DNA of 64,000 nucleotides from Flagellimonas hadalis (GTDB lineage: Bacteria > Bacteroidota > Bacteroidia > Flavobacteriales > Flavobacteriaceae). The translations under genes were made by a program, and so were the position numbers. Below the pieces are notes generated by a model. That model was given only the letters and a program-made list of their open reading frames with translations, searched no databases and had not been told where the DNA came from. Positions 1-10,104 of the stretch are shown here, piece after piece. The stretch is from NCBI RefSeq assembly GCF_007785775.2, contig NZ_VNIK02000002.1:395017-459016 (forward strand), in the 5' to 3' direction. How positions within the stretch are numbered: position 1 is the first letter of the stretch; each line of letters starts with the position of its first letter.

Positions 1-1005
1 GCCACATTGCGCCAAAAAATCTTCGACGGATCCTACATTGTGGGCGTACAGGCCACCAAGACTTTTTTGGACTACAGCCAGAACAACAAGGAAAAAACGG
101 AACTGGAAGTGCGGAAATCCGTTGTGGAAGCCTATGGCAATGTGCTGTTGGCCCAAGAAAGTGTCCAGATCTCCGAAAGGAACAAGGCCACTTTGGAAAA
201 AAACCTCTATGAGACCAAGCGCATCTTCGAAAATGGTCTTGGCGATGAAGAGAGTGTGGACCAATTGCAGATAACGCTTTCCTCTGTGGACAACCAGTTG
301 AAGAATGCCAGGCGATTGGAAAAAATCACCTTGCAGATGTTGAATCTGATGTTGGGCATTCCTATCGATGCACCTACGGTCCTGACCGAGAATTTGGACA
401 ACCTCACCCAAAAACAGATTGACCTTGGGTTACTGGACACCGAATTCAACATAGAGAACAACATCGATTACAAATTGGCGGCCAACCTGAACGAGCAGCG
501 GGCCCTGGAACTGAAATTGGCAAAAAGCTATGCGTTGCCCACCCTCAATGCCTTTGTCAACTACGGGGGAAATTCCTTTAGCAACGACTTCAACTTTTTG
601 AGCAGTGGACAACAATGGTTCGGGTCGTCCATTTTGGGTGTGGACCTGAACATTCCCATCTTCAGTTCTTTGGGTAGAAGTGCCACCACCCAGCGGGCCA
701 AAATAGCCTTGGAAAAGGCCAAGACCCAGTTTACGGAGACCCAGGCGCAGGTCCGTCTTCAGTTGGAGAGTGCCAAGAGCGATTATATCCTTTCCATAGA
801 GCAATATGGCACCTCAAAGGAAAATTTGGAGCTTGCCGAACGCATCGAAAAGAAGAACCAGATCAAGTATGAGGAAGGATTGGCCACCAGTTTCGACCTG
901 AGACAGGCCCAGACCCAATTGTACTCCACCCAGCAGGAATACCTGCAATCCATGGTAGATGTAATCAACAAGAAAATCGAACTGGAAAACATATTGAATC
1001 AATAA
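1..1005 (+). CDS. TolC-family outer membrane efflux protein (5' partial)
   Basis: Outer-membrane channel of a tripartite efflux pump. The reading frame is open from base 1, so the N-terminus and signal peptide lie outside the window and about 334 residues remain. Long amphipathic, Ala/Gln/Glu-rich helices alternate with a short beta region that includes a GVDLNIPIFSSLGR stretch, as in the second outer membrane efflux protein (OEP) repeat. The C-terminal half again ends in a helical hairpin. The adaptor and RND permease genes follow on the same strand (23 and 22 bp gaps), giving the usual channel-adaptor-pump operon. The TTG near base 7 is not a real start because typical TolC sequence continues to the window edge. 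The substrate cannot be predicted. Confidence 0.9.
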   Translation, partial: ATLRQKIFDGSYIVGVQATKTFLDYSQNNKEKTELEVRKSVVEAYGNVLLAQESVQISERNKATLEKNLYETKRIFENGLGDEESVDQLQITLSSVDNQLKNARRLEKITLQMLNLMLGIPIDAPTVLTENLDNLTQKQIDLGLLDTEFNIENNIDYKLAANLNEQRALELKLAKSYALPTLNAFVNYGGNSFSNDFNFLSSGQQWFGSSILGVDLNIPIFSSLGRSATTQRAKIALEKAKTQFTETQAQVRLQLESAKSDYILSIEQYGTSKENLELAERIEKKNQIKYEEGLATSFDLRQAQTQLYSTQQEYLQSMVDVINKKIELENILNQ

Positions 1006-1028
1006 ACAAAAGAGAAAACCATTCCATC

Positions 1029-2198
1029 ATGAAAAAAGCAATATATATAACATTGACAGCTGCGGTTCTTGCCTCTTGTGGCGGTGACGGAAACAAGTCA
1101 TTCGAAAAGGTACTTGCCAGCAAGGACATGGCTGCCATCCGTGCCAAGCATGCTGAAATTTCCCAACAGCACAAAGCACTCGAAACACAGTTGAAGTCCC
1201 TTGACTCGGCCATAGTCCTTCTGGACGACACTGCAAAGTTGCCCTTGGTCACGGCTTTTGAGGCCAAGCCCCAGCAGTTCGACCACTATCTGGAGCTACA
1301 GGGCGATGTCACCACCAAGCAGAACGTACTCATCTATCCGGAAATGGCGGGGACATTGCAAAGGGTATATGTAAGGGAAGGGCAAAGGGTATCCAAGGGA
1401 CAATTGCTGGCCACCATTGACGATGGGGGACTTTCCAGCCAATTGGCCCAGTTGAAGACCCAGTCCGAATTGAGCCGCACCACTTTTGAACGCCAAAAAA
1501 GGCTCTGGGAACAGAACATAGGCTCCGAGATCCAATACCTTCAGGCCAAGACCAATTATGAGGCCCAAGAAAGTGCCGTAAAGCAAATGGAGAGCCAAGT
1601 GGGCAAATCGTCCATCAGGGCCCCTTTTGATGGCATCATTGACGACGTGATCAAAGATCAGGGCAATGTGGTGGCCCCAGGTGCAGGATCTGAAGTGTTC
1701 CGCATCGTGAACCTTACCAACATGTACATCAACGTGGAGGTTCCCGAAAGCCATTTGCCCAACGTTACCCCAGGAAAGGATGTCAAGGTGTATTTCCCTG
1801 TATTGGGCGACAGTGTCACCACCAAGATCAGGCAGACCGGAAACTTCATCAACCCGAGCAACCGTTCGTACACGGCAGAAATTCCTGTACCCAGTCTAGA
1901 TGGCAAGGTAAAGCCCAACCTTACGGCAAGGGTCATGATCAACGATTACACCAGCGAGAACGCTATCCTTATCCCCCAGAGCATCCTATCGGAAAACGCC
2001 GATGGCGAACAATATGTGTTCTTGGTGGATGCCGATTCCATTTCATCGGACCCCGTGGCCAAAAAAGTCGTCATCAAAACAGGAAAGACCCAGGGCGATT
2101 ATGTGGAGGTACTCTCAGGAATCAATAGCGGGGATGCCATTATTGATGAAGGAGCGAGAAGCGTGAAGGAAGGACAAAAAGTGAAGATAAAAAACTAG
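1029..2198 (+). CDS. Efflux RND transporter periplasmic adaptor (membrane fusion lipoprotein)
   Basis: Bridges the inner-membrane RND pump and the TolC-like channel. The 389-residue protein begins with a lipoprotein signal whose lipobox is L-A-S-C17. A predicted helical segment (about residues 30-65), a biotinyl-lipoyl-like half (PEMAGTLQRVYVREGQRV, about 100-120), an alpha-hairpin (about 130-190), the second lipoyl half with the RAPFDGII motif, and beta-barrel and membrane-proximal domains follow. This order is classic for HlyD/AcrA-type adaptors. It sits between the channel and pump genes and is surely co-transcribed with them. Confidence 0.95.
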   Translation: MKKAIYITLTAAVLASCGGDGNKSFEKVLASKDMAAIRAKHAEISQQHKALETQLKSLDSAIVLLDDTAKLPLVTAFEAKPQQFDHYLELQGDVTTKQNVLIYPEMAGTLQRVYVREGQRVSKGQLLATIDDGGLSSQLAQLKTQSELSRTTFERQKRLWEQNIGSEIQYLQAKTNYEAQESAVKQMESQVGKSSIRAPFDGIIDDVIKDQGNVVAPGAGSEVFRIVNLTNMYINVEVPESHLPNVTPGKDVKVYFPVLGDSVTTKIRQTGNFINPSNRSYTAEIPVPSLDGKVKPNLTARVMINDYTSENAILIPQSILSENADGEQYVFLVDADSISSDPVAKKVVIKTGKTQGDYVEVLSGINSGDAIIDEGARSVKEGQKVKIKN

Positions 2199-2220
2199 AT
2201 AGCCAAAGCAATCCATCATT

Positions 2221-5200
2221 ATGAGCAAACAAAAAAAACAAGTAGATAAGGAATTTGGCTTTTCCTCATGGGCCATAGACAACAAGACGACGATGTATGT
2301 GCTGATGTTCGTCATCCTTATCCTTGGCGGCATGGCCTACTTCAGTATGCCCAGGGAAAGTTTTCCCGAGGTCAAGGAGACCAAGATATACATCAGCTCG
2401 CTCTATCCGGGCAACACGGCCGAGGATATAGAAAAACTCATCACGGACCCTCTTGAGGATCAATTGAAGACCGTGAGTAACGTAGTGGAGATCACCTCCA
2501 CCTCCCAAGAAGACTACTCCATGATCATTGTGGAGTTCGACGAGAACATTTCCGTGGAAGGAGCGTTGCAAAAAGTAAAGGACGAGGTGGATTCCGAGAC
2601 CGCAGGTGAGGACTGGCCCACCTTCAACGGGGCCAAAGTGGAACCCAATGTGTTCGACCTGAGCCTTTCCGAGGAAATGCCCATTCTCAACATCAACATT
2701 TCTGGGGACTATCCCGTGGACAAACTCAAGGAGTATGGGGAATATCTGGAAGATGAGATCGAAAGCCTGATGGAAATCAAACAGGTGGATATACGTGGTG
2801 CACAGGAAAAGGAAGTGGAAGTGGCCGTGGACATCTACAAGATGATGGCCGCCAAGATCAGTTTCAATGACATCATCAACACCATCAACAATGAGAACAT
2901 GACCACTTCCGCAGGTAACCTCATTACCAGCGGACAGCGAAGGACCATCCGGATCGTGGGTGAAATCGATGAACCCAAAGACTTGGAGAATTTTGTGGTA
3001 AAGTCAGAGAACGGCAATTCCACTTACTTGAGGGACATTGCCAAAATCACTTTCAAGGAGGAGGACAGGACCACCTATGCACGTGAGTTCGGTCACCCTG
3101 TAGTGATGTTGGACGTCAAAAAACGCTCGGGCAAGAACATGGTGGCAGCAGCGGAACAGATTCAGGTAATCGTTGACGATGCCGTAAAAAATGTGTTCCC
3201 ACAAGACTTGACAGTGACCATTGCCAATGACCAATCTTCCATGACGATTGGCCAAGTGGACGATTTGGTGAACAACATCATCTTTGGTATCATCCTCGTG
3301 GTCACCGTACTGATGTTCTTCCTAGGGTTCAAAAACGCCCTTTTTGTGGGGTTTGCCATCCCTATGTCCATGTTTATGTCCCTGATGATATTGAATGCAT
3401 TGGGCTATACCATGAACACCATGATCCTTTTCGGACTCATCATGGGATTGGGAATGCTGGTGGACAATGGTATCGTGGTGGTGGAAAATGTGTACCGCCT
3501 CATGGACGAGGAAGGTATGTCCAGGACCGAGGCCGCCAAAAAAGGGATTGGGGAGATTGCCTTTCCTATCATCATTTCCACATTGACCACTGTGGCCGCA
3601 TTTGTGCCTCTGGGGCTATGGCCTGGTATCATGGGGCAGTTCATGATGTACTTCCCGATTACCTTATCCGTGGTACTGGGATCCTCCCTCTTTGTGGCCA
3701 TATTCTTCAACTCAGTTCTAGTCTCCAGATATATGACCACAGAGGACAAGGAAATGCCCTTGAGACAGATCATTCGCATTACAGCCATCATTTCTGTAAT
3801 AGGCTTGCTGATCATTCTCTTTGGAGGCACTTACAGAGGTCTGGGCACTGTAATGGTGTTGACCGCCATTATGCTATGGGCTTATAGGATGTTCTTAAGA
3901 GGATGGGCCAACAGTTTCCAATTCAATATCCTGCCCAGATGGGAACGTTTTTACGAAAGGACTTTGCGATGGGCACTGGCCAAAAGAAGACCAATTTTTA
4001 TTGCCATAACCACTTTGGTGTTGCTAGTGATCGCCTTCATGGGATTTGGGGCATCTGTGGGCAGTCAAAGGACCAAAGTAGAGTTCTTCCCTGACAATAC
4101 CCCGAACCAGGTCATTGTCTATATTGAATATCCGGAAGGAACAGACATTGAAAAGACCAATGCCATCACCAAGGATATAGAGGAGCGGGTGTACGCCATC
4201 ATCAATTCGGAAGCCTATATGCACGGTGACTACAACTTCCTTACCGAAAGTGCGGTCTCCCAAGTGGGTGAAGGTGCTGGCAACCCGCAGACCGATGGGG
4301 GCTCCGCTGCCGAGATGCCCCACCGCGGAAAGATTACCGCTACCATGCGTGAATTCAAATATCGGGAAGGTGCGGACAGTAAAGAGCTTTTGCGCAAAGT
4401 ACAGGAAGACCTGAAAGATATTTATCCCGGGGTGGCCATTTCTGTGGAAAAAGATGCCGTAGGCCCTCCAGCCGGATACCCCATCAACATTGAGATTGAA
4501 GGGGATGATTATACCGAGCTGATCGTTACCGCCGAAAACATGCGGAACTTCATCAATTCCAGGAACATTCCAGGAGTGGATGAGCTCAAGATAGATGTGA
4601 ACAAATCCAAACCTTCCATGCTGGTCGCCGTGGACCGAAAGAAATCCGGCGAACTGGGCGTGGCCACTGGACAAGTGGGGCAACAGCTCCGTAATTCCAT
4701 TTTTGGGGCAAAGGCAGGCATCTATAAAGAAGGTGGGGAGGATTATGACATCTATGTTCGCTTTAAGGAAGAGGATCGCTACAACACCAGCGCCCTTTTC
4801 AACCAAAGGATCACTTTCAGGGATGCCTCCTCTGGCCAGATCAAGGAAGTGCCCATTTCAGCCGTCGCCAATCAGGTGAACAGTACTGGGTTCAGTGCCA
4901 TAAAGCACCGCGATGCCCGTAGGGTGGTTACCGTCTATTCCGCCTTGGCCCCTGGCTATACCGATGCTGGAGCCATTGTGGGGAAAATCCAAGAGGAAAT
5001 GAACGATTTTGAGGGTCTTCCTTCGGGCATCAAAATCGATTATACAGGACAGATTGAGGAGCAGAACAAGCAAATGGCCTTTTTGATGGGTGCCTTTTTC
5101 ACAGGTCTGGGACTTATCTTTTTCATATTGATCTTCCAGTTCAACTCCATTTCCAAACCAGGTATCATCATGCTTGCCATTTTCTTGAGTTTGATCGGTG

Positions 5201-5736
5201 TTTTTGGTGGATTGGTAGCCACGGGCAGTGCCTTCGTGATCATGATGACCATGATGGGTATCATTTCCTTGGCCGGTATTGTGGTGAACAACGGGGTGGT
5301 ACTGTTGGACTATACCCAGTTGTTGATCGATAGGAAAAAGTCCAAATTGGATATGGATGAAGACGAATTGTTGCCACTGGAGGACTTCACGGAGGCCGTG
5401 GTAAAAGGAGGCAAGGCGAGGTTGCGACCCGTACTGCTGACCGCCATCACCACCATTTTGGGATTGATTCCGTTGGCCACTGGATTCAACATCAACTTCT
5501 TTACCCTTATGGCCGATTTTAACCCGAACATTTACATCGGGGGGGACAACGTGATCTTCTGGGGGCCCTTGGCATGGACCGTGATCTACGGACTGTTCGT
5601 GGCCACGTTCCTTACCTTGATCGTGGTACCCATCCTGTTCAGTTTGGTGTACAAACTGAAATTAAGGATCCAAAGGGCCAAGATAAGAAGGGAAGAACGC
5701 AAGAATGAAAAATTGGATGCTGCCACGGCTCAGTAG
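2221..5736 (+). CDS. RND efflux transporter permease subunit
   Basis: Inner-membrane pump of the AcrB/MexB superfamily, 1171 residues against about 1030 for AcrB. TM1 is near residues 24-42, followed by a large periplasmic porter/docking loop, TM2-6, a second large loop and the last TM group. The extra length includes an insertion of about 60 residues (about 515-560) with two additional hydrophobic segments between TM6 and TM7, plus a charged C-terminal tail. In TM4 the usual Asp-Asp pair reads D415-N416, and the position of the conserved TM10 lysine is N1023 (by-eye alignment to AcrB). This suggests a non-canonical proton relay. Third gene of the efflux operon, closed by a strong terminator just downstream. 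Drug versus other export cannot be told. Confidence 0.93.
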   Translation: MSKQKKQVDKEFGFSSWAIDNKTTMYVLMFVILILGGMAYFSMPRESFPEVKETKIYISSLYPGNTAEDIEKLITDPLEDQLKTVSNVVEITSTSQEDYSMIIVEFDENISVEGALQKVKDEVDSETAGEDWPTFNGAKVEPNVFDLSLSEEMPILNINISGDYPVDKLKEYGEYLEDEIESLMEIKQVDIRGAQEKEVEVAVDIYKMMAAKISFNDIINTINNENMTTSAGNLITSGQRRTIRIVGEIDEPKDLENFVVKSENGNSTYLRDIAKITFKEEDRTTYAREFGHPVVMLDVKKRSGKNMVAAAEQIQVIVDDAVKNVFPQDLTVTIANDQSSMTIGQVDDLVNNIIFGIILVVTVLMFFLGFKNALFVGFAIPMSMFMSLMILNALGYTMNTMILFGLIMGLGMLVDNGIVVVENVYRLMDEEGMSRTEAAKKGIGEIAFPIIISTLTTVAAFVPLGLWPGIMGQFMMYFPITLSVVLGSSLFVAIFFNSVLVSRYMTTEDKEMPLRQIIRITAIISVIGLLIILFGGTYRGLGTVMVLTAIMLWAYRMFLRGWANSFQFNILPRWERFYERTLRWALAKRRPIFIAITTLVLLVIAFMGFGASVGSQRTKVEFFPDNTPNQVIVYIEYPEGTDIEKTNAITKDIEERVYAIINSEAYMHGDYNFLTESAVSQVGEGAGNPQTDGGSAAEMPHRGKITATMREFKYREGADSKELLRKVQEDLKDIYPGVAISVEKDAVGPPAGYPINIEIEGDDYTELIVTAENMRNFINSRNIPGVDELKIDVNKSKPSMLVAVDRKKSGELGVATGQVGQQLRNSIFGAKAGIYKEGGEDYDIYVRFKEEDRYNTSALFNQRITFRDASSGQIKEVPISAVANQVNSTGFSAIKHRDARRVVTVYSALAPGYTDAGAIVGKIQEEMNDFEGLPSGIKIDYTGQIEEQNKQMAFLMGAFFTGLGLIFFILIFQFNSISKPGIIMLAIFLSLIGVFGGLVATGSAFVIMMTMMGIISLAGIVVNNGVVLLDYTQLLIDRKKSKLDMDEDELLPLEDFTEAVVKGGKARLRPVLLTAITTILGLIPLATGFNINFFTLMADFNPNIYIGGDNVIFWGPLAWTVIYGLFVATFLTLIVVPILFSLVYKLKLRIQRAKIRREERKNEKLDAATAQ

Positions 5737-5755
5737 TGTAGCAAAGTAGGCACAT

Positions 5756-5789
5756 AAAAAAGCCCCGACCTTTGGCCGGGGCTTTTTTT
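5756..5789. terminator. Bidirectional intrinsic terminator
   Basis: A GC-rich hairpin (arms 5761-5770 and 5774-5783, one mismatch, loop TTT) has an A-run on its left and seven T on its right. It lies between the convergent RND permease and YwqK-like genes, so it can end transcription from both sides. Confidence 0.9.
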
Positions 5790-5804
5790 CATCTTAAGTC
5801 CAAG

Positions 5805-6155
5805 TTATTTGTTCACGGAAACAACTTCGGACTGGCTCCAATCCTTCACGTTGACAATGCGGTTATCGGAAAAATCCACTTCGCGCAAAATATCTTCTTT
5901 CCAAAAGAACCACTTCCCGGTCTTTTTGCCATTGTCATACTTTCCAGCGGCTATCTTTTTGCCATTGGTGTCAAACATAAGCCAATCCCCATGTAACTTT
6001 CCTTTCAGCATATAACCTGTCTGGGAGACTTCCCCGTTTTCGTGAAAATAGGTGGCCTTCACCATTTTCCCCACTTTTTCCAAAGTCGGTTTCGTCTGCT
6101 GTGAAAACATACAGACCGAAAACATGACCGCTAAAAAAAATACAGCTTTCTTCAT
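5805..6155 (-). CDS. Secreted YwqK/MORN-like repeat protein
   Basis: A 116-residue exported protein with a Sec signal (MKKAVFFLAVMFSVCMFSQ). The body has MORN/YwqK-type repeats (ENGEVSQTGYMLKGKLHGDW and DTNGKKIAAGKYDNGKKTGKW), beta-hairpin repeats found in many secreted Bacteroidota proteins. Databases often label them antitoxin by similarity to YwqK, but no toxin gene is adjacent, so that function is not supported. The start at 6155 was preferred to an in-frame one at 6200 because it begins the signal peptide and lies about 35-40 nt downstream of a perfect -7 box on this strand. Monocistronic. Confidence 0.8.
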   Translation of the reverse strand: MKKAVFFLAVMFSVCMFSQQTKPTLEKVGKMVKATYFHENGEVSQTGYMLKGKLHGDWLMFDTNGKKIAAGKYDNGKKTGKWFFWKEDILREVDFSDNRIVNVKDWSQSEVVSVNK

Positions 6156-6197
6156 AGTAATGGGTTTTAAAATCTTCAGTACCAAAAGGTAACTACA

Positions 6198-6205
6198 CAA
6201 AGTTA
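6198..6205 (-). promoter_or_regulatory. -7 promoter box of the YwqK-like gene
   Basis: On the minus strand this reads TAACTTTG, a perfect match to the Bacteroidota TAnnTTTG -7 element. It predicts transcription starting about 35 nt before the ATG at 6155. No clear -33 TTTG was identified. Confidence 0.6.
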
Positions 6206-6496
6206 TCCAAAATCGATTTGAAAATAACGTTAAAGCAACAATTAATTTACATTAAATTAACTTTAATGATTTAATTGTTTGATTTATAATCATTTAGAAC
6301 TACAATAATATTGCCTTTTGTCGTATTAATTATGCTTTTGTCTCGAAAAACAACGTTCCAATGTAAATTTAATGTTAAGAAACGGGGCGAAAATCGAACT
6401 AAAACGTCTATAGCGATGATTGTCCTCCCTTATCCATAAATGAAGGGGCTGGGACAGAAAATCAGTTTATCTCGCTATAAATATGTGCTTTCCTAT
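6206..6496. other. AT-rich intergenic region between divergent genes
   Basis: About 290 bp separate the YwqK-like gene and aspS outside their promoters. The DNA is strongly AT-rich with short inverted runs such as attaaa/tttaat around 6250-6266, but there is no credible ORF, tRNA-like fold or terminator. A TGCTTTTG at about 6333-6340 resembles a degenerate -7 box. Nothing else is recognised. Confidence 0.5.
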
Positions 6497-6504
6497 TAAA
6501 TTTG
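6497..6504 (+). promoter_or_regulatory. -7 promoter box of aspS
   Basis: TAAATTTG, a perfect TAnnTTTG match, ends 20 nt before the ATG at 6525. It lies inside the longest possible ORF that would begin at 6483, so it decides against that longer start. Confidence 0.65.
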
Positions 6505-6524
6505 CCCTCTCATTAACAGACATC

Positions 6525-8279
6525 ATGTATAGAAGCAATACTTGTGGCGAACTCCGGGCGTCACATATCGGTTCAGAGGTAATTTTGAGTGGTTGGGTAC
6601 ACAAGCTACGGGACAAGGGTTTTGTGGCCTGGGTGGATCTGCGCGACCGTTATGGCATCACGCAACTGGTATTTGATGAGGAACGCACTTCTAAAGAACT
6701 TCTGGAACAGGCCAGGGAGCTGGGACGGGAAACCGTTATCCAGGCCAAGGGTCAGGTCATAGAGCGGGCCTCCAAAAACCCGAACATCCCCACTGGGGAA
6801 ATTGAGGTGTTGGTGACCGAACTCACCATCCTGAACAAATCCCTCCTGCCTCCCTTTACCATCGAGGACGATACCGATGGTGGGGAAGACATTCGCATGA
6901 AGTACCGTTATTTGGATATCCGCCGAAATCCGGTAAAAAATAATCTCATTTTCAGGCACAGGGTGAGCATGGAAGTCCGAAAATACCTTTCGGACCAAGG
7001 ATTTATCGATGTGGAGACCCCGTATCTGATCAAATCCACCCCAGAAGGCGCCCGCGATTTTGTGGTGCCAAGCCGAATGAACGAAGGTCAGTTTTATGCC
7101 CTGCCCCAATCACCACAGACCTTTAAACAATTGTTGATGGTGGGCGGCATGGACAAATACTTCCAAATCGTAAAATGCTTCAGGGACGAAGACCTGCGTG
7201 CGGACAGACAGCCGGAATTCACCCAAATCGATTGTGAAATGGCCTTTGTGGAGCAGGAGGACATCCTCAACACCTTCGAGGGCCTCACCAAACATCTTTT
7301 GAAGGAAATCAAAGGCGTGGACATTCAGGAATTTCCAAGAATGACCTATGACGATGCCATGCGCCTTTATGGCAACGACAAGCCGGACATCCGTTTCGGG
7401 ATGCAGTTCGGTGAACTGAACGCTGTGGCACAGCATAAGGATTTTAATGTGTTCAACACTGCCGAATTGGTAGTGGGCATTGCCGTTCCCGGTGCATCGG
7501 AATATACCCGCAAGGAAATTGACGCTCTGATCGACTGGGTAAAACGCCCACAGGTCGGCGCCAAAGGAATGGTTTATGTAAAATGCAATGAGGATGGCTC
7601 CTATAAATCCTCCGTGGATAAGTTCTACGACGAACAAGATTTGGCAAAATGGGCCGAAGTGACCGGAGCCAAACCGGGCGACCTTATCTGCGTGCTTTCC
7701 GGGGATGCCAACGTGACCCGGGCACAGCTCAGCGCGCTCCGCATGGAGTTGGCCACTAGGCTTGGACTTCGAAAACCGAATGAATTTGCCCCGCTTTGGG
7801 TAGTGGACTTCCCGTTGTTGGAACTGGATGAGGAAACAGGCACCTATCATGCCATGCACCATCCCTTTACCTCTCCCAAACCTGGTCAATTGAAGCTGTT
7901 GGAGACCAATCCCGGTGCTGTCAAGGCCAATGCCTACGACCTCGTGCTGAACGGAAATGAAATCGGCGGGGGATCCATCCGTATCCATGACAAGGAAACC
8001 CAAGCCACCATGTTCAAACATTTGGGCTTTACCCCCGAGGAAGCCAAGGCACAGTTCGGCTTTTTGATGGATGCCTTCCAATATGGCGCACCCCCCCACG
8101 GTGGGATTGCCTTCGGCTTGGACCGTTTGGTCTCCATTTTGGGCGGACAGGAGACCATCAGGGACTTTATCGCCTTCCCCAAGAACAACAGCGGAAGGGA
8201 TGTGATGATAGATGCCCCTGCAACCATTAACAAGGAACAATTGGACGAATTGAACATTTCTTTGGCCAATAATACGTAA
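6525..8279 (+). CDS. aspS: Aspartate--tRNA ligase
   Basis: Charges tRNA(Asp) with aspartate in the cytoplasm. The 584-residue protein has the bacterial-type architecture: N-terminal OB-fold anticodon-binding domain ([20 protein letters not shown], about 20-40), class II catalytic core with motif 2 ([18 protein letters not shown], about residues 215-235), a GAD insertion domain (about 300-400) and motif 3 ([10 protein letters not shown] near 530). The start [11 protein letters not shown] is the normal one for the family; the 14 upstream codons are rejected because a perfect -7 box falls among them. The ClC gene follows after 34 nt. Confidence 0.97.
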   Translation: MYRSNTCGELRASHIGSEVILSGWVHKLRDKGFVAWVDLRDRYGITQLVFDEERTSKELLEQARELGRETVIQAKGQVIERASKNPNIPTGEIEVLVTELTILNKSLLPPFTIEDDTDGGEDIRMKYRYLDIRRNPVKNNLIFRHRVSMEVRKYLSDQGFIDVETPYLIKSTPEGARDFVVPSRMNEGQFYALPQSPQTFKQLLMVGGMDKYFQIVKCFRDEDLRADRQPEFTQIDCEMAFVEQEDILNTFEGLTKHLLKEIKGVDIQEFPRMTYDDAMRLYGNDKPDIRFGMQFGELNAVAQHKDFNVFNTAELVVGIAVPGASEYTRKEIDALIDWVKRPQVGAKGMVYVKCNEDGSYKSSVDKFYDEQDLAKWAEVTGAKPGDLICVLSGDANVTRAQLSALRMELATRLGLRKPNEFAPLWVVDFPLLELDEETGTYHAMHHPFTSPKPGQLKLLETNPGAVKANAYDLVLNGNEIGGGSIRIHDKETQATMFKHLGFTPEEAKAQFGFLMDAFQYGAPPHGGIAFGLDRLVSILGGQETIRDFIAFPKNNSGRDVMIDAPATINKEQLDELNISLANNT

Positions 8280-8313
8280 TTTCATATCAAGGGAGTCCTC
8301 GAAACTTTAACAG

Positions 8314-10104
8314 ATGGCACATAAAAAATCTTGGTTGACAAAATTTTTAGTATGGCGTGCCAAACACATCTCCCATACGCAGTTTGTGGCCATATTGAGC
8401 ATATTGGTAGGATTTACTTCAGGATTGGGTGCTGTTCTCTTGAAAAACCTTACCCATTTTTTCCAACACTTGATGAAGGGCAAATTGGTGCAGGAGTACC
8501 ATCATGCTTTTTATTTTCTTTTCCCCATCATTGGCCTGACCTTAGTGTACCTCATCATCAAATACATTATCCGAAAGAAGGTCAGCCATGGTATCCCTTC
8601 CACACTCTACGCCATTTCGAAAAAAAAGGGGGTCATTCCACGATACCAAATGTTCGGCTCCTTGATGACCGCTCCGATCACTGTCGGCTTTGGAGGGTCA
8701 GTCGGGCTCGAAGGCCCAACAGTTGCAACTGGGGCTGCCATTAGTTCCAACATTGCCAGGGCATTGCACCTAAACCATGCCACACGAATACTGCTCATCA
8801 GTTGTGCCTCGGCCGGCGCATTGTCCTCGATATTCAAAGCTCCCATTGCCGCCATTGTGTTTGCCATTGAGGTCTTCAGTCTTGACCTGACCTTGGTTTC
8901 CCTTTTACCTTTGTTGCTCGCCTCACTTTCTGCCATCATCACCTCTTATTTCTTTTTTGGTGATGATGCCCTACTTCCATTCGATATTGTGGATGGTTTC
9001 AGTATATCCGATGTTCCGTATTACATTGTTTTGGGAGTTATTGGTGGAGTTACTTCCATATACTTTTATGAAGCATATACCAGGATTCAGAATATGTTCG
9101 ACAAGCTGTCGTCACCCATTTCCAAATTACTGTTGGGCGGTGTCGGCATAGGGATACTTTTGTTCTTGGTCCCACCACTTTATGGTGAAGGTTTTGATAC
9201 GATGAACAATCTAGTGCAAGGAAATACCAAGACCGTATTGGAAAACAATATCCTGAATTTGGACCTTGACAATGTTTGGGTGGTCATCGTTTTATTGGCA
9301 GGCCTTGTCATATTCAAAATTATTGCCAGTGCCATGACTTTTGGTGCAGGGGGTGTCGGTGGAATCTTTGCCCCTACCCTTTTTATGGGGAGCCTTATGG
9401 GCAATTGTGTGGCCAAAATCATAAATCATTTAGGGATTTTCAAGGATGCGGTCTCGGAAAGCAACTTTACATTGGTGGGCATGACCGGGCTCATGGCAGG
9501 GGTGCTCCATGCCCCACTTACTGCCATCTTTCTGATTGCAGAAGTAACGGGAGGTTACGAACTCTTCATTCCATTGATGCTGACCGCTGCCATATCCTAT
9601 GCCTTGGCACGATATGCCCATCCGCACTCAGTATATGCCGTGCAATTGGCTCGGAAAGGAGAGCTTCTTACCCACAATAAGGACCATACCGTACTGATGC
9701 TCATGGAAATAGACAAGGTCATTGAAAAAAACTTTTTGCCCATATTCCCCGCCATGACGCTACGTGACCTTGTGCACAACGCTGTTACCAAGTCCAACCG
9801 GAACATCTTTCCCGTGGTAAGCGAAAAGGATGGTACACTTTTGGGCATCCTTCTTTTGGACGATATAAGACCCATTATGTTCGATCAATCCCTCTATGAT
9901 AAAGTACTGGCCAGAGATGTGATGCAGACACCCCCCAGCACTATAATTTTGGAGAGCGACAAGATGGCTGATGTTATGCAAAAATTTCAGGACAGTGGTG
10001 CCTGGAACCTTCCTGTCGTCAAAGATGGGAAATACGTGGGCTTCATCTCAAAATCAAAACTCTTGACAGCCTACCGCAGGGAATTGATCAATTATACCCA
10101 ATGA
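8314..10104 (+). CDS. ClC-family chloride channel/exchanger with CBS domains
   Basis: Membrane anion channel or anion/proton exchanger, 596 residues. The ClC core (about 20-440) shows the gating-glutamate motif GSVGLEGP with E133 and the GAGGVGGIFAPTLFMG anion-pathway motif. Two CBS domains (about 465-590) form a cytosolic nucleotide-sensing tail. Aligned by eye to E. coli ClC-ec1, the central-serine motif GSGIP reads SHGIP here (H92 at the serine position), and the internal proton glutamate of the IEE motif is V187 (IEV), as in many channel-type members. The stop overlaps the start of the next small gene by 4 nt (ATGA). Confidence 0.93.
   Translation: MAHKKSWLTKFLVWRAKHISHTQFVAILSILVGFTSGLGAVLLKNLTHFFQHLMKGKLVQEYHHAFYFLFPIIGLTLVYLIIKYIIRKKVSHGIPSTLYAISKKKGVIPRYQMFGSLMTAPITVGFGGSVGLEGPTVATGAAISSNIARALHLNHATRILLISCASAGALSSIFKAPIAAIVFAIEVFSLDLTLVSLLPLLLASLSAIITSYFFFGDDALLPFDIVDGFSISDVPYYIVLGVIGGVTSIYFYEAYTRIQNMFDKLSSPISKLLLGGVGIGILLFLVPPLYGEGFDTMNNLVQGNTKTVLENNILNLDLDNVWVVIVLLAGLVIFKIIASAMTFGAGGVGGIFAPTLFMGSLMGNCVAKIINHLGIFKDAVSESNFTLVGMTGLMAGVLHAPLTAIFLIAEVTGGYELFIPLMLTAAISYALARYAHPHSVYAVQLARKGELLTHNKDHTVLMLMEIDKVIEKNFLPIFPAMTLRDLVHNAVTKSNRNIFPVVSEKDGTLLGILLLDDIRPIMFDQSLYDKVLARDVMQTPPSTIILESDKMADVMQKFQDSGAWNLPVVKDGKYVGFISKSKLLTAYRRELINYTQ

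Noticed and set aside
5805..6155. Toxin-antitoxin call for the YwqK-like protein
   Set aside because: Protein is secreted and no toxin gene is adjacent; the antitoxin label is a database habit.
7110..8285. 391-codon ORF on the minus strand
   Set aside because: Lies antisense to aspS, which has complete family motifs; its translation has no recognisable family and unnatural composition.
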